Positions 19,015-28,966 of a stretch of 64,000 nt of DNA are shown piece after piece. The stretch is from Pantoea sp. GD03673 (GTDB lineage: Bacteria > Pseudomonadota > Gammaproteobacteria > Enterobacterales > Enterobacteriaceae), in the NCBI RefSeq assembly GCF_029844725.1, contig NZ_JAOCKJ010000001.1, positions 310,001-374,000 of the forward strand, in the 5' to 3' direction. Both the position numbers and the translations under genes were made by a program. Each line of letters opens with the position of its first letter. The first letter of the stretch is position 1. The notes beneath the pieces are model-generated. The model did not search any database and had not been told where the DNA came from. It saw nothing but the letters and a program-made list of their open reading frames with translations.

Positions 19015-20349
19015 TCATGAATCTGTGATCGGCTTAAAGCCGTAGCGGTTTTTTAACAGCAGCATCAGGGTGGTGATCACAGCCGGTATCGCCAGCAGCA
19101 GAAAGATAAGGTTAAAGGACCAGCCGAGTGACAGCATTTCGGCCCCTGTAAAAGCGCTTAATATTGCGCCAATGCGTCCCACACCATGCATCCAGCTGGA
19201 GCCGGTGGCGCGTGCGTGGGTAGGATAATAGCTGGCGGATAAGGCATTCATGCCGGTATTGGCCCCGTTGAAACAGAAGCCGCTGCAAAAAGCGATGGCG
19301 CTCATCATGCCCACTTCCGCTGGCGAAAAGCCAAGTGCCACAATGAACAGCCCGCCACAGCCGTAAATCACCGCCAGCGCCAGGTTGGCGTTGAAGCGAT
19401 CCATCATCCAGCCCGCAAACAGTGACCCCAGCGTTCCGCCTGCCTGATACATTGCGGTAATAATCGCTGCTTCGGTGACTGACATGCCCAGGGTGTTCAC
19501 CAGTGACGGCAGCCAGCTGCCAATCAGGTAGACCAGGAACAGCCCCATGAAATAGCCGCCCCACAGCATCGTGCTGCCAAACAGATAGCGGCGTGACAGG
19601 ACGGTGCCGATCGCGCTCCCTGCGGGCAGGATGGCCTCAGGGGCGTGAAACGCGCAATCGGGCGCGGTTTTGCCCGGCATCATCCGGTCGAGAATGGCGT
19701 GAATGCGTGCAGCCGGTGCACCGCGGCTGATGAGAAATCGCACCGACTCCGGCAGGCCACGGATCAGCAGGGGCAACACCAGCAGCGGCAGGATGCCCCC
19801 CAGCAGCAGTACCGAGTGCCAGTTGTAGCGCGGTAAAAGCCAGGACGCGGCAAACCCGCCGCTGGCGGCACCAAAGGTAAACCCGCAGAACACGATGGTG
19901 ATGATGAAGGCCCGGCGGCGTTCAGGCGCATATTCCGCCACCAGCGTGCCGACGTTGGGCATGGCCGCTCCCAGTCCCAGACCGGTCAGGAAGCGGAACA
20001 GCATCATCTGCTCAATGTTCTGAGACAGCGCCGTTGCCAGCGTCCAGAGGCCAAAAAAGAAAACGCTCCAGATGATCATCATGCGACGACCATAGCGATC
20101 AGCCAGCGGCCCCGCGACCATAGCCCCCAGCGCCAGCCCGATTAGTGCTGCGCTGATGACAACCCCGAGCTGATGATTCGTTACGCCCCATGCGGCTTTA
20201 AGCGTGGGCGCGATAAATCCCATGATCGCAATATCCATGCCATCGAGTGCCACCACAATAAAGCAGAGCGCAATGAGCCGCTTTTGCCAGTGGCTCAGGC
20301 CCTGCTGATTAATAAGCTGGCGGACATCTACCGTCTCGACGCTGGTCAA
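19015..20349 (-). CDS. MFS transporter, aromatic acid:H+ symporter (AAHS) family
   Basis: Inner-membrane transporter of about 444 residues with twelve helices. The N-terminus has the AAHS signature VALDGMDIAIMGFIAPTLKA, and the loop GPLADRYGRRMMIIW and motif YAPERRRA are present, as in PcaK (4-hydroxybenzoate/protocatechuate) and MhpT. I prefer the TTG at 20347-20349, which has GGGAG 6 bases upstream and gives an N-terminus of normal family length. An in-frame ATG at 20380-20382 without a good ribosome binding site would add 11 residues. It is divergent from a PcaQ-like LysR gene (289-323 bases apart). No ring-cleavage genes are in the window, so the substrate is inferred only. Confidence 0.85.
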   Translation of the reverse strand: MTSVETVDVRQLINQQGLSHWQKRLIALCFIVVALDGMDIAIMGFIAPTLKAAWGVTNHQLGVVISAALIGLALGAMVAGPLADRYGRRMMIIWSVFFFGLWTLATALSQNIEQMMLFRFLTGLGLGAAMPNVGTLVAEYAPERRRAFIITIVFCGFTFGAASGGFAASWLLPRYNWHSVLLLGGILPLLVLPLLIRGLPESVRFLISRGAPAARIHAILDRMMPGKTAPDCAFHAPEAILPAGSAIGTVLSRRYLFGSTMLWGGYFMGLFLVYLIGSWLPSLVNTLGMSVTEAAIITAMYQAGGTLGSLFAGWMMDRFNANLALAVIYGCGGLFIVALGFSPAEVGMMSAIAFCSGFCFNGANTGMNALSASYYPTHARATGSSWMHGVGRIGAILSAFTGAEMLSLGWSFNLIFLLLAIPAVITTLMLLLKNRYGFKPITDS

Positions 20350-20671
20350 TGAACACTCCCTGGCAATTGCGCAGTCTGACATCAGTTTAAGTAAAAAAAA
20401 CGGCGCTTATGATAGCCCATCGTTAACCTTAAGCGGTCAGATTTTTATTTGATAGTGAGAATTATTCAGCTTTGAGCGGTTAAGTTCCTGAATTACGGTA
20501 CGTCCGGAATCAGCCGGATCAGCAGGCATTTACGACGAGTGCTTGTTTATCAGTCAGTTAACGGATAATGCACTCATCCTGGTCTGTTTGTTAAAATAAA
20601 TTTGCAGCAAAGTTAACAAATTTCATTTTAAACAGTTGCCTCAGAGCGGTCATTCTCATTAAGTTGACGAT

Positions 20672-21592
20672 ATGGAAAAAAATATCCTTTTCAATCAGCG
20701 CATTCGCTTGCGCCATTTACATACCTTTGTTGCCGTAGCGCAACAAGGCACACTGGGCCGGGCAGCAGAGACGCTTAGCCTGAGTCAGCCTGCCCTGTCC
20801 AAGACCCTGAATGAGCTGGAGGAGCTGACGGGCGTTCGTCTGTTTGAGCGTGGCCGCCTGGGTGCGCAGCTCACCACGATGGGCGAACAGTTTCTGACCC
20901 ATGCGGTGCGGGTGCTCGATGCGCTGAACCATGCCGGGCAGAGCTTCAATGAGCAACCAGGGGATGCGCCGGTGATTATCCGGCTTGGCGCACTGACCAC
21001 CGCAGCGATGGGCATGCTGCCACGCATCCTTGATCGTTTTCATCAGCTGCAGCCCAACACCACCATTCAGGTGGCGACGCTGCATAATAATGTGTTACTG
21101 GCAGGCTTACGCGCTGGCGAGTTTGACATTGGTATCGGCCGGATGGCGGACAGCGACATGATGACCGGGCTGACCTATGAACTGCTGTTTCTGGAGTCCT
21201 TGAAGCTGGTTGTGAGGCCTGAGCATCCGCTTTTAAGTGACAACGTCACACTGTCCCGCGCGATGCAGTGGCCGGTGGTGATTTCTCCCGAAGGCACCGC
21301 GCCGCGCCGGATCGCCCAGCAGATGCTGGATGAACAGGGCTGCTCTCTGCCGCCCCACTGCATTGAAACATCCTCGACTTCACTGGCACGGCAGCTGGCG
21401 CTTCGCTACGACTACATCTGGTTTGTCCCTTCCGGGGCAATTAAAGAGGACCTCAGCCACAATGCCGTCTGTGCGCTGCCGATCAATTCGTCCGGACCGG
21501 GCGAACCGGTCGGCATTATTACCCGCAGCGGCGCAGAGCTGAGCCTGAGCGCCGAAGTGTTGATGTCCACCATCCGTAAGTTTCACAGTTAG
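20672..21592 (+). CDS. LysR-family regulator, PcaQ-like
   Basis: A 306-residue LysR protein. Residues 11-65 form the helix-turn-helix with IRLRHLHTFVAVAQQGTLGR and SLSQPALSKTLNELEELTGV, wording typical of PcaQ/GbpR regulators of protocatechuate or galactose-binding genes. The effector domain follows. The gene starts with ATG in an AT-rich 5' region and is divergent from the AAHS transporter, which is the likely target. Its TAG overlaps the stop of the convergent smrA-like gene by 2 bases. PcaQ normally controls pcaDCHGB; those genes are not here, so assignment as PcaQ itself is not justified. Confidence 0.82.
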   Translation: MEKNILFNQRIRLRHLHTFVAVAQQGTLGRAAETLSLSQPALSKTLNELEELTGVRLFERGRLGAQLTTMGEQFLTHAVRVLDALNHAGQSFNEQPGDAPVIIRLGALTTAAMGMLPRILDRFHQLQPNTTIQVATLHNNVLLAGLRAGEFDIGIGRMADSDMMTGLTYELLFLESLKLVVRPEHPLLSDNVTLSRAMQWPVVISPEGTAPRRIAQQMLDEQGCSLPPHCIETSSTSLARQLALRYDYIWFVPSGAIKEDLSHNAVCALPINSSGPGEPVGIITRSGAELSLSAEVLMSTIRKFHS

Positions 21593-22155
21593 CGGCTGCG
21601 TTTCGCATGCCGCTCACGGTTTTCAAGACGCGCTTTGTCGGTTTTACGCAATCCTACATAGAGCGCCCCGGCCCCGCCGTGGCGCGTCTGGGCCGTGCAA
21701 AAAGTCTGCACGTCATCAAACTGCTTCAACCAGCGCGCCAGATAGCTGCGCACAATATTGGCATGTGATTCGTCATCACGGCCTTTGCCATGAATGATTA
21801 TCAGGTTTCGTAATCCCTGCTTGTGCGCCTGCATCATGAAATTAAACAGCGCCTGACGGCAGGTTTCGACCGGCTGCCGTAACAGGTTCAGACTGGCATC
21901 CAGCGGATATTCCCCTCTGCGCAGTTTATCCAGAATCCCCTGCTGAATGCCGTCGGCTTTATATTCCAGCGGTGCAGTAAGCGGAACGATCTCCAGATAA
22001 CCCCGGGTCAGGAAATTCTCCTGCTCCGACTCCCCCGGTGGTTTGCGCGGCGCTTTGGTCGAGGGGGATTTTAGCCATAAGGTTGTGGTGGTGTCTTTTA
22101 ACGGCGTGACATCGCCCATGGCATCCCGAAAGAGATCATTATCATCAAGGTTCAT
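21589..22155 (-). CDS. smrA: SmrA/YdaL, Smr-domain putative endonuclease
   Basis: A 188-residue protein with a C-terminal Smr (MutS2-related) domain, close to E. coli YdaL (187). The Smr motifs are LDASLNLLRQPVETCRQALF and LIIIHGKGRDDESHANIVRS (the HGKG signature), then HGGAGALYVGLRK. Smr domains cut or nick DNA or RNA; E. coli SmrA has nuclease activity reported in vitro. The N-terminal third is a charged, probably disordered arm. The ATG at 22153-22155 gives the conserved start MNLDDNDLFRDAMGD, so I reject a longer upstream start. It is divergent from fnr. Confidence 0.88.
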   Translation of the reverse strand: MNLDDNDLFRDAMGDVTPLKDTTTTLWLKSPSTKAPRKPPGESEQENFLTRGYLEIVPLTAPLEYKADGIQQGILDKLRRGEYPLDASLNLLRQPVETCRQALFNFMMQAHKQGLRNLIIIHGKGRDDESHANIVRSYLARWLKQFDDVQTFCTAQTRHGGAGALYVGLRKTDKARLENRERHAKRSR

Positions 22156-22437
22156 GGTTTTCTCACACCTGATTAAATTGATGGAACATGCAAAACAGGT
22201 CTCAGTCATTAGCGTAGCAAAAGCTGCCATGACCGGACTACCCCGCTTTTGCGAAGGGTGTTACTGAGAAATTGAGGCGTAACGGATCATTAAACCGGAA
22301 ACTTTTCGTTACACGATTCTGTAGCGGCATTCTGAGAAGCCCGTCACATCAGCGTTTGTCGATGTGTGCTTCATCCATAATGATTGTGGGTGTTAAACTG
22401 CTCGGATGAGTTCCCTTCAGCCTGAAAAGTGGTAAAA

Positions 22438-22451
22438 TTGACCCCAGTCAA
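22438..22451. promoter_or_regulatory. Candidate FNR box upstream of fnr
   Basis: TTGAC-CCCA-GTCAA is a perfect 5-4-5 palindrome with the FNR spacing and differs from the consensus TTGAT-N4-ATCAA by one base in each half. It lies 20 bases before the fnr ATG, a position suited to negative autoregulation, as known for E. coli fnr. No footprint evidence is available here. Confidence 0.55.
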
Positions 22452-22471
22452 TAATCGTCGAGCATACCATT

Positions 22472-23224
22472 ATGATCCCTGAAAAACGCAGCATTCGTCG
22501 TATTCAGTCGGGCGGTTGTGCCATTCACTGCCAGGATTGCAGCATCAGTCAGCTCTGCATCCCCTTCACGTTAAATGAACATGAGCTGGATCAGCTCGAC
22601 AACATCATTGAGCGTAAAAAACCGATTCAGAAAGGGCAAACCCTTTTCAAAGCAGGAGACGAACTGAAGTCGCTGTATGCCATTCGCTCCGGCACCATTA
22701 AAAGCTACACCATCACTGAACAGGGTGATGAGCAGATCACCGGTTTCCACTTAGCGGGTGACTTAGTTGGCTTTGATGCCATTATGGGTTCAAACCATCC
22801 CAGCTTTGCGCAGGCGCTGGAAACAGCGATGGTCTGTGAAATCCCGTTTGAAACGCTGGATGACCTGTCGGGCAAAATGCCGGCCCTGCGTCAGCAGATG
22901 ATGCGTCTGATGAGCGGTGAAATCAAAGGCGACCAGGATATGATCCTGCTGCTGTCGAAGAAAAATGCCGAAGAGCGTCTGGCGGCGTTTATCTGGAACC
23001 TGTCACGTCGTTTCGGCCAGCGCGGCTTTTCACAGCGCGAATTCCGCCTCACCATGACGCGTGGCGATATCGGTAATTACCTGGGCCTGACGGTTGAAAC
23101 CATCAGCCGCCTGCTGGGCCGTTTTCAGAAGTCCGGTATGCTGGCGGTGAAAGGCAAATACATCACCATTGAAAACCACGCCCTGCTGGAAGAGTTAGCG
23201 GGTCAGAGCCACCAGGCCGCCTGA
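22472..23224 (+). CDS. fnr: FNR, oxygen-responsive global regulator
   Basis: Transcription factor of the CRP/FNR family that senses O2 through a [4Fe-4S] cluster and, when anaerobic, dimerises and binds TTGATN4ATCAA sites. It is 250 residues, as in E. coli, and nearly identical by memory. Cluster cysteines C20, C23 and C29 are in [14 protein letters not shown]; the fourth is in AMVCEIPF near residue 122. The dimer helix lies around 140-160 ([19 protein letters not shown]), and the recognition helix contains [12 protein letters not shown] near 205-215. It is followed by uspE, the E. coli order. A likely self-operator lies just upstream. Confidence 0.98.
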   Translation: MIPEKRSIRRIQSGGCAIHCQDCSISQLCIPFTLNEHELDQLDNIIERKKPIQKGQTLFKAGDELKSLYAIRSGTIKSYTITEQGDEQITGFHLAGDLVGFDAIMGSNHPSFAQALETAMVCEIPFETLDDLSGKMPALRQQMMRLMSGEIKGDQDMILLLSKKNAEERLAAFIWNLSRRFGQRGFSQREFRLTMTRGDIGNYLGLTVETISRLLGRFQKSGMLAVKGKYITIENHALLEELAGQSHQAA

Positions 23225-23239
23225 TCCGTAGCCGGATCA
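23222..23239 (+). terminator. Putative terminator between fnr and uspE
   Basis: Stem TGATCCG / CGGATCA with the 4-base loop TAGC overlaps the fnr stop codon and is followed by an AT-rich stretch. The T-tract is interrupted, so termination may be partial. Confidence 0.5.
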
Positions 23240-23341
23240 ATAAATCTTATTTTGTTGATCCGGCAGTAACTTTTTCACTTCTTCCGCTGTGCAACATAGG
23301 CTATCTTTATTCCAGTCGCTCTGGTTTAAGGAGAACGCCTC

Positions 23342-24298
23342 ATGTCCCAGTACCAAAATATTCTGGTCGCCATTGATGCCCAGCAAGACGATCAGCCCGC
23401 GCTGCGACGGGCGGTCTATCTGAATCAACGTATTGGCGGAAGGATCAAAGCTTTCCTGCCTATCTATGACTTCTCATACGAGATGACCACCCTGCTTTCA
23501 CCGGATGAGCGCGCATCGATGCGCCAGGGCGTCATCAGCCAGCGCACAGAATGGATCCGTGAGCAGGCCCGCGCTTATCTGGATGCCGGTGTCGAAATTG
23601 ACATCAAAGTCATCTGGCACAACCGACCCTATGAAGCCATTATCCAGGAAGTGCTCGCCCATCAGCATGATCTGGTGCTCAAGATGGCGCATCAGCATGA
23701 CCGACTGGAATCCGTGATTTTCACCCCGACCGACTGGCATCTGCTGCGTAAATGCCCCTGCCCGGTGTGGATGGTGAAGGATCAGCCGTGGCCGGAAGGC
23801 GGCAAAGCCATTGTCGCGGTCAATCTTGCCAGTGAAGAGCCGCATCACGATGGCCTGAATCAGAAGCTGATTCGGGAAACGGTGAAGCTGGCAGAAAAAG
23901 TGAACCAGACTGAAGTGCATCTGGTTGGCGCTTATCCGATTACCCCTATCAACATCGCTATTGAACTGCCCGACTTTGATCCCAGCGTCTACAACGATGC
24001 TATCCGGGGTCAGCATCTGGTGGCGATGAAAGCGCTGCGGCAGAAATTCTCGATTGGTGAAGAGTTCACCCATGTGGCTAAAGGTCTGCCGGAAGAGGTC
24101 ATCCCCGATCTGGCGGCGCACCTGGGTGCTGGTGTGGTCGTGCTGGGCACCATTGGACGTACCGGCCTGTCGGCAGCCTTCCTGGGCAACACGGCGGAAC
24201 AGGTTATTGATCATCTGCGCTGCGATCTGCTGGCGCTCAAGCCTGACGATTTCAAATCGCCAATTGATCTGGATGATGAAGAAGATGAGGATGAATAA
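23342..24298 (+). CDS. uspE: Universal stress protein E
   Basis: Cytoplasmic tandem universal-stress protein of 318 residues (E. coli UspE 316), made of two Usp domains (about 1-150 and 155-305). The N-terminus [20 protein letters not shown] is typical. The second domain ends with [20 protein letters not shown], the G-x2-G-x9-G(S/T) nucleotide-binding-type motif. The first domain has a degenerate motif there ([10 protein letters not shown]). The C-terminus is highly acidic ([10 protein letters not shown]). AAGGAG lies before the ATG. It helps survival under stress and affects motility and adhesion in E. coli. It has a strong intrinsic terminator. Confidence 0.96.
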   Translation: MSQYQNILVAIDAQQDDQPALRRAVYLNQRIGGRIKAFLPIYDFSYEMTTLLSPDERASMRQGVISQRTEWIREQARAYLDAGVEIDIKVIWHNRPYEAIIQEVLAHQHDLVLKMAHQHDRLESVIFTPTDWHLLRKCPCPVWMVKDQPWPEGGKAIVAVNLASEEPHHDGLNQKLIRETVKLAEKVNQTEVHLVGAYPITPINIAIELPDFDPSVYNDAIRGQHLVAMKALRQKFSIGEEFTHVAKGLPEEVIPDLAAHLGAGVVVLGTIGRTGLSAAFLGNTAEQVIDHLRCDLLALKPDDFKSPIDLDDEEDEDE

Positions 24299-24313
24299 TC
24301 CTATCTGAGAAAG

Positions 24314-24342
24314 CGGGCGGCTGATTAGCCGCCCGTTTTTTT
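24314..24342. terminator. Strong intrinsic terminator, uspE / pntB
   Basis: Perfect 9-bp stem CGGGCGGCT / AGCCGCCCG, loop GATT, followed by seven T residues. It lies 15 bases after uspE and just before the convergent end of pntB, so it can serve uspE and possibly pntB. Confidence 0.9.
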
Positions 24343-24343
24343 G

Positions 24344-25732
24344 TTACAGCGCTTTAAGAATGGCTTCTACGCTGGCTTTGGCATCGCCAAACAGCATCTG
24401 GCTATTTTCTTTAAAGAACAGCGGGTTCTGCACGCCAGCATACCCGGTGTTCATCGAGCGTTTAAACACGACAACGTTGTGCGCTTTCCAGACTTCCAGC
24501 ACCGGCATGCCTGCAATCGGGCTGCGAGGATCTTCCTGCGCCGCCGGGTTGACGGTGTCGTTAGCGCCAATTACCAGCACCGTGTCGGTGTCACTGAAAT
24601 CTTCGTTGATCTCATCCATCTCCAGCACCACATCATAAGGTACTTTGGCCTCGGCCAGCAGCACGTTCATGTGACCCGGCAGACGCCCCGCCACCGGATG
24701 AATGCCGAATCGCACGTTGATGCCGAGCGCACGTAAACGGGCGGTTATTTCCGCGACCGGGTACTGCGCCTGCGCCACTGCCATACCGTAGCCTGGCGTG
24801 ATAATCACCGAGCTGGATGCCTTGAGCATCTCTGCGGTCTCCTCAGCAGTGATCTCACGATGCTCGCCCGTTTCCTGGCTTTCATTGCTGCTGCTGACTT
24901 CCGTACCAAACCCGCCCGCAATCACGCTGATGAACGAACGGTTCATCGCTTTGCACATGATGTAGGAAAGAATCGCACCGGATGACCCCACCAGCGCACC
25001 GGTCACAATCAGCAGATCGTTGCTTAGCATGAAACCGGCAGCGGCAGCGGCCCAGCCAGAGTAGGAGTTAAGCATGGACACCACAACCGGCATATCCGCG
25101 CCGCCAATAGAAGCAACCAGATGCCAGCCAAACGCCAGCGCGATCACCGTCATCAGCAGCAGTGCAAACACCTGCGCAGCGGTACTGCTGGTGTTAACAA
25201 ACCATAGCAGCAGCAGGAATGAGACCACCAGCGCGAGCAGATTCAGCTTATGGCGGTGCGGTAACGCCAGTGGCCGTGAGGAGATTTTGCCGCACAGCTT
25301 ACCAAAGGCCACCAGTGAGCCGGTGAAGGTCACGGCACCGATAAAGATCCCGATAAACACCTCGCTCAGATGGATATTCTCCAGCACGGCGGGCAGACCC
25401 GGCGCATGATCGATGTAGCTGTTGATGCCCACCAGCACCGCAGCAAGGCCAACGAAGCTGTGCAGAATCGCCACCAGCTCCGGCATTTCTGTCATTTCAA
25501 CTTTCTTCGCCAGCCGAACGCCAATCGCGCCGCCAATTACCATCGCCAGCAGGATCCAGACGACATGACCACTGTCGGGGCCGAAGATGGTGGCAATCAG
25601 CGCAATCGCCATGCCGCTGATACCGAAAACATTCCCGCGCTTAGCCGTCTCGTGACGCGAGAGACCGGCAAGGCTACAGATAAAGAGAATTGCAGCCACA
25701 ATATAGGCTGCCGTGACTAATCCGCCAGACAT
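24344..25732 (-). CDS. pntB: NAD(P) transhydrogenase subunit beta
   Basis: Beta subunit of the proton-translocating transhydrogenase, 462 residues. The membrane domain occupies about residues 1-180 (eight or nine helices), with the NADP(H)-binding domain III at the C-terminus. Domain III shows [20 protein letters not shown], the GYGxAVAxAQ fingerprint, and [14 protein letters not shown]. With PntA it makes NADPH from NADH using the proton gradient. It begins 3 bases after the pntA stop, so the two form one operon. E. coli PntB also has 462 residues. Confidence 0.97.
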   Translation of the reverse strand: MSGGLVTAAYIVAAILFICSLAGLSRHETAKRGNVFGISGMAIALIATIFGPDSGHVVWILLAMVIGGAIGVRLAKKVEMTEMPELVAILHSFVGLAAVLVGINSYIDHAPGLPAVLENIHLSEVFIGIFIGAVTFTGSLVAFGKLCGKISSRPLALPHRHKLNLLALVVSFLLLLWFVNTSSTAAQVFALLLMTVIALAFGWHLVASIGGADMPVVVSMLNSYSGWAAAAAGFMLSNDLLIVTGALVGSSGAILSYIMCKAMNRSFISVIAGGFGTEVSSSNESQETGEHREITAEETAEMLKASSSVIITPGYGMAVAQAQYPVAEITARLRALGINVRFGIHPVAGRLPGHMNVLLAEAKVPYDVVLEMDEINEDFSDTDTVLVIGANDTVNPAAQEDPRSPIAGMPVLEVWKAHNVVVFKRSMNTGYAGVQNPLFFKENSQMLFGDAKASVEAILKAL

Positions 25733-25735
25733 GTA

Positions 25736-27268
25736 TTACCCCTTACGAAACATTTTCAGCATGCGCTGGGTGACGGTAAAGCCACCAAAGATATTGATGC
25801 TGGCAATCAGCACGGCAATAAAGGAGATAAAGGTGACCCAGCCACCGTGGCCCATCTGCAACACTGCACCGATGACGATGATGCCGGAGATAGCATTGGT
25901 CACCGACATCAGCGGTGTATGCAGTGCGTGGCTGACGTTCCAGACCACGTAGTAACCCACCACACAGGCGAGCGCAAACACGGTAAAGTGAGAGAGGAAC
26001 CCTGAAGGCGCTACGTTGGCCAGGCAGCCAAACAGCACAATAGCCAGGGCGATCAGCAGATAGTTGCGCCACGGTGAGACGGGCTTTGCTTCACTCTTCT
26101 CTGCGGGTTTCGCGGTTGCCGGTTTAGCCTGTGGCGCAGCGGAGACCTGAATCGGCGGTGCCGGCCAGGTGATTTCACCCTCACGCACGACCGTCACGCC
26201 CCGCACCACCACATCGTCGAAGTCGACCTGGATTTCGCCATTTTTCTCTTTACACAGCAGTTTGATCAGGTTGACCAGATTAGTGCCGTAAAGCTGGGAG
26301 GATTGTGTCGCCAGACGGCTGGGCAGATCGGTGTAACCGATGATTTTCACGCCGTTAGAGGTTACGGTAACCTGATCAGCCACGGTCAGGGCACAGTTGC
26401 CCCCGGTCTGGGCCGCCAGATCAACAATCACGCTGCCCGGCTTCATGCTGGCAATCATCTCTTCGGTGATCAGTTTGGGGGCCGGTTTGCCGGGAATCAG
26501 CGCCGTGGTAACAATGATGTCGACTTCCCTGGCCTGACTGGCAAACAGCGCCATCTCTGCTTTGATGAACGCCTCGGACATGACTTTGGCATAGCCATCG
26601 CCACTGCCCGCTTCCTCTTCAAAGTCGAGCTCAAGGAATTCGGCGCCCATACTCTGCACCTGCTCTTTGACTTCAGGGCGGGTATCAAAGGCCCGGACGA
26701 TCGCGCCCAGACTGCCCGCAGCACCAATCGCGGCCAGCCCGGCCACACCGGCGCCAATCACCATGACTTTGGCGGGTGGCACTTTACCGGCGGCCGTAAT
26801 CTGACCAGTAAAGAAGCGACCAAATTCGTGCGCGGCTTCGACGATAGCGCGATAACCGGCAATGTTCGCCATGGAACTCAGGGCATCCAGCGACTGCGCA
26901 CGCGAAATACGCGGCACTGAGTCCATCGCCATCACCGTGACCTGACGCGCCGCCAGCGTCTCCAGCAGTGCAGGATTCTGTGCAGGCCAGATAAAGCTGA
27001 CCAGCGTGCTGCCCGCACGGGTCAGTGCAATCTCATCCTCATCCGGTGCATTCACCTTCAGCACAATATCGGCCTGCCAGACCTGATCCCTGTCGCTGAG
27101 TGTGGCACCCGCAGCGCTGTAACTTTCATCATCGAAGCTGGCGCGTTTACCGGCGTCATGCTCAAGTGTGACGCTAAAACCCAGCTTAATGAGTTGTTCA
27201 ACGGTCTTTGGCGTGGCGGCCACGCGAGACTCGTTTGGCAACCTTTCCTTGGGGATTCCAATTAACAT
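25736..27268 (-). CDS. pntA: NAD(P) transhydrogenase subunit alpha
   Basis: Alpha subunit of the inner-membrane transhydrogenase, 510 residues as in E. coli. Residues 1-380 form the soluble NAD(H)-binding domain I, with the alanine-dehydrogenase-like motif [20 protein letters not shown]. The last ~110 residues carry four membrane helices. The linker is Ala/Pro/Lys-rich ([20 protein letters not shown]), where E. coli has a cysteine-containing segment. The ATG at 27266-27268 follows AGGAAA and gives [20 protein letters not shown]; a start five codons earlier is rejected. It heads the pntAB operon. Confidence 0.97.
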   Translation of the reverse strand: MLIGIPKERLPNESRVAATPKTVEQLIKLGFSVTLEHDAGKRASFDDESYSAAGATLSDRDQVWQADIVLKVNAPDEDEIALTRAGSTLVSFIWPAQNPALLETLAARQVTVMAMDSVPRISRAQSLDALSSMANIAGYRAIVEAAHEFGRFFTGQITAAGKVPPAKVMVIGAGVAGLAAIGAAGSLGAIVRAFDTRPEVKEQVQSMGAEFLELDFEEEAGSGDGYAKVMSEAFIKAEMALFASQAREVDIIVTTALIPGKPAPKLITEEMIASMKPGSVIVDLAAQTGGNCALTVADQVTVTSNGVKIIGYTDLPSRLATQSSQLYGTNLVNLIKLLCKEKNGEIQVDFDDVVVRGVTVVREGEITWPAPPIQVSAAPQAKPATAKPAEKSEAKPVSPWRNYLLIALAIVLFGCLANVAPSGFLSHFTVFALACVVGYYVVWNVSHALHTPLMSVTNAISGIIVIGAVLQMGHGGWVTFISFIAVLIASINIFGGFTVTQRMLKMFRKG

Positions 27269-27807
27269 AGTGTTTCCTTTCATCGGTTAAGGATGATGGC
27301 CCGCATCTGCACTGCGACAGCGCAACTGAAACCGCTTTTCAGCTGCTTATAGTCGGAATGCATGTATTTCAAAGTGTTTATAACCTACTGAAAATGTGAC
27401 GAGCGATCCAGAGCGTCCGCGCACAGTAATGATATTCACCTGATTATTCAGGATTCCGGTATAAAACCGGCCTTATCCCACTGCCAAACAGTCTCGCGGG
27501 CAGATATTCTGCCGGAAAAAAATGTCACCCGCCGAATTTATCAACAATAAAAACCTTTATTTAACAATGCATTAACTGTTTAAGCGTTAATAGTTACCGC
27601 TTTTAGTGGTAACCCTCGTTAAAACGGGCCATAACTGCGTTTGATGACAAACAAATGAAAAAATCATGGTTGAATAACGCGATCTGACACAAAAAATCGC
27701 TGCGACAGTCTGTTTATAACATGCAATAATCAGCGCCTAATCTGTTATACATCAAGAGTCCAGCACGTTTTCGTACTCATTTTTGCGTAAGGCGAAGGAT
27801 TATTTTT
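27269..27807. other. Divergent promoter region between pntA and ydgH, 539 bp
   Basis: Long AT-rich gap, especially 27510-27760, holding the divergent promoters of pntAB and ydgH. No coding frame with a good start was found. A precise promoter cannot be assigned by eye. Confidence 0.5.
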
Positions 27808-28761
27808 ATGAAGCTGAAGAACACTATTCTGGCGTCCACTCTGTTGTCCCTGCTGGCAGCCAATGCATTCGCTGCGCAGGAGTTAACGCCAGAAAAAGCG
27901 GCCGCGCTGAAGCCATTCGAACGTATTAATATCACCGGCCGTTTCAACGCAATTGGCGACGCAGCCGATGCGGTCTCTAAGCGTGCAGATCAGATGGGCG
28001 CTGCCTCTTATTACATCCAGGCGATCAACGACAGCAACGGCAACAGCGGAAACTGGCGCGTCACCGCTGACCTTTATAAAGCGGATGCCCCGGCTGCCAC
28101 GCAGTCCACGACATACCGTCGTTTCAACGGCGTGAATGAACTGCCAAAAGCAGAAGCCTACAAGCTCGAACCGTTCGATACCGTGTCGGTCAGCGGCTTC
28201 TTCGCCAGCCAGCCGGATGTGAATGACGCAATTTCGAAAGCCGCCAGACAGAAAGGCGCGGCCTCCTTCTTTATCGTTCGCCAGATCGATGCCAACAGCG
28301 GCGGCAATCAGTATGTCACTGCCTATGTCTACAAAGCGGATGCCAAAGAACGTAAGGTCCAGACCCCAAATGCCATTCCAGCCGATTCAGAAGCGGGTAA
28401 AGCCGCGCTGGCAACCGGTGGCGCTGCGGCAGCTAACGTTGAAATTCCTGGCGTCGCGTCGTCTGAAACCCCCAGCAATAAAGTGGGCCGTTTCTTCGAA
28501 ACTCAAAGCTCTACCGGTAAGCGCTACACGGTGAATCTGCCAAACGGTAAATCCGTGCAGGAAGTGAACGCCGTCACTGCCGCACAGATGCAGCCGTTTG
28601 ATACGGTTACCTTCACCGGTCACTTCGGTACGCCAACCGCCATCTCTGAAGAAGTGGCGAAGCGTGCGGCAGACAAAGGTGCGAAGTTCTATCACGTTAC
28701 CCGCCAGTGGCAGAACCAGAGTGGCGGTAACCTGACCGTCACGGCTGACCTGTTTAAGTAA
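27808..28761 (+). CDS. ydgH: YdgH, periplasmic DUF1471 triple-repeat protein
   Basis: Exported protein of 317 residues (E. coli YdgH 314) with signal peptide MKLKNTILASTLLSLLAANA cleaved after FA. It contains three DUF1471 (BhsA/McbA-like) repeats at about 33-93, 112-172 and 255-316. Each has the pattern F(D/E)xIxxxGxF followed by AxxKGAxxFxxxRQ and ending in TADLFK or TAYVYK. Multi-repeat members of this family are associated with stress and envelope function; the exact role is unknown. Position divergent from pntAB is the same as in E. coli. A GC-rich hairpin follows the stop. Confidence 0.94.
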   Translation: MKLKNTILASTLLSLLAANAFAAQELTPEKAAALKPFERINITGRFNAIGDAADAVSKRADQMGAASYYIQAINDSNGNSGNWRVTADLYKADAPAATQSTTYRRFNGVNELPKAEAYKLEPFDTVSVSGFFASQPDVNDAISKAARQKGAASFFIVRQIDANSGGNQYVTAYVYKADAKERKVQTPNAIPADSEAGKAALATGGAAAANVEIPGVASSETPSNKVGRFFETQSSTGKRYTVNLPNGKSVQEVNAVTAAQMQPFDTVTFTGHFGTPTAISEEVAKRAADKGAKFYHVTRQWQNQSGGNLTVTADLFK

Positions 28762-28768
28762 TCCCCTC

Positions 28769-28788
28769 AGGGCGGCACCTGCCGCCCT
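28769..28788 (+). terminator. ydgH terminator hairpin
   Basis: Stem AGGGCGGC / GCCGCCCT with a 4-base loop, 8 bases after the ydgH stop. The following sequence GCTGTTTGC contains only a short T-run. Confidence 0.65.
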
Positions 28789-28966
28789 GCTGTTTGCATA
28801 ATTCCTGCGCTGTTATGCATAGTCACGCATTGCCATCCCCTGCCACTCTCCGTAAAATCCTCCGCCTGTTTTACCGGATATTGTCCCTGTCATTTGCCGC
28901 TGCGCTGCGATAACCCAGTGATGAAATCCGATTTACCCAGCCATATATGCTAGCGGGAAGGTTGTT

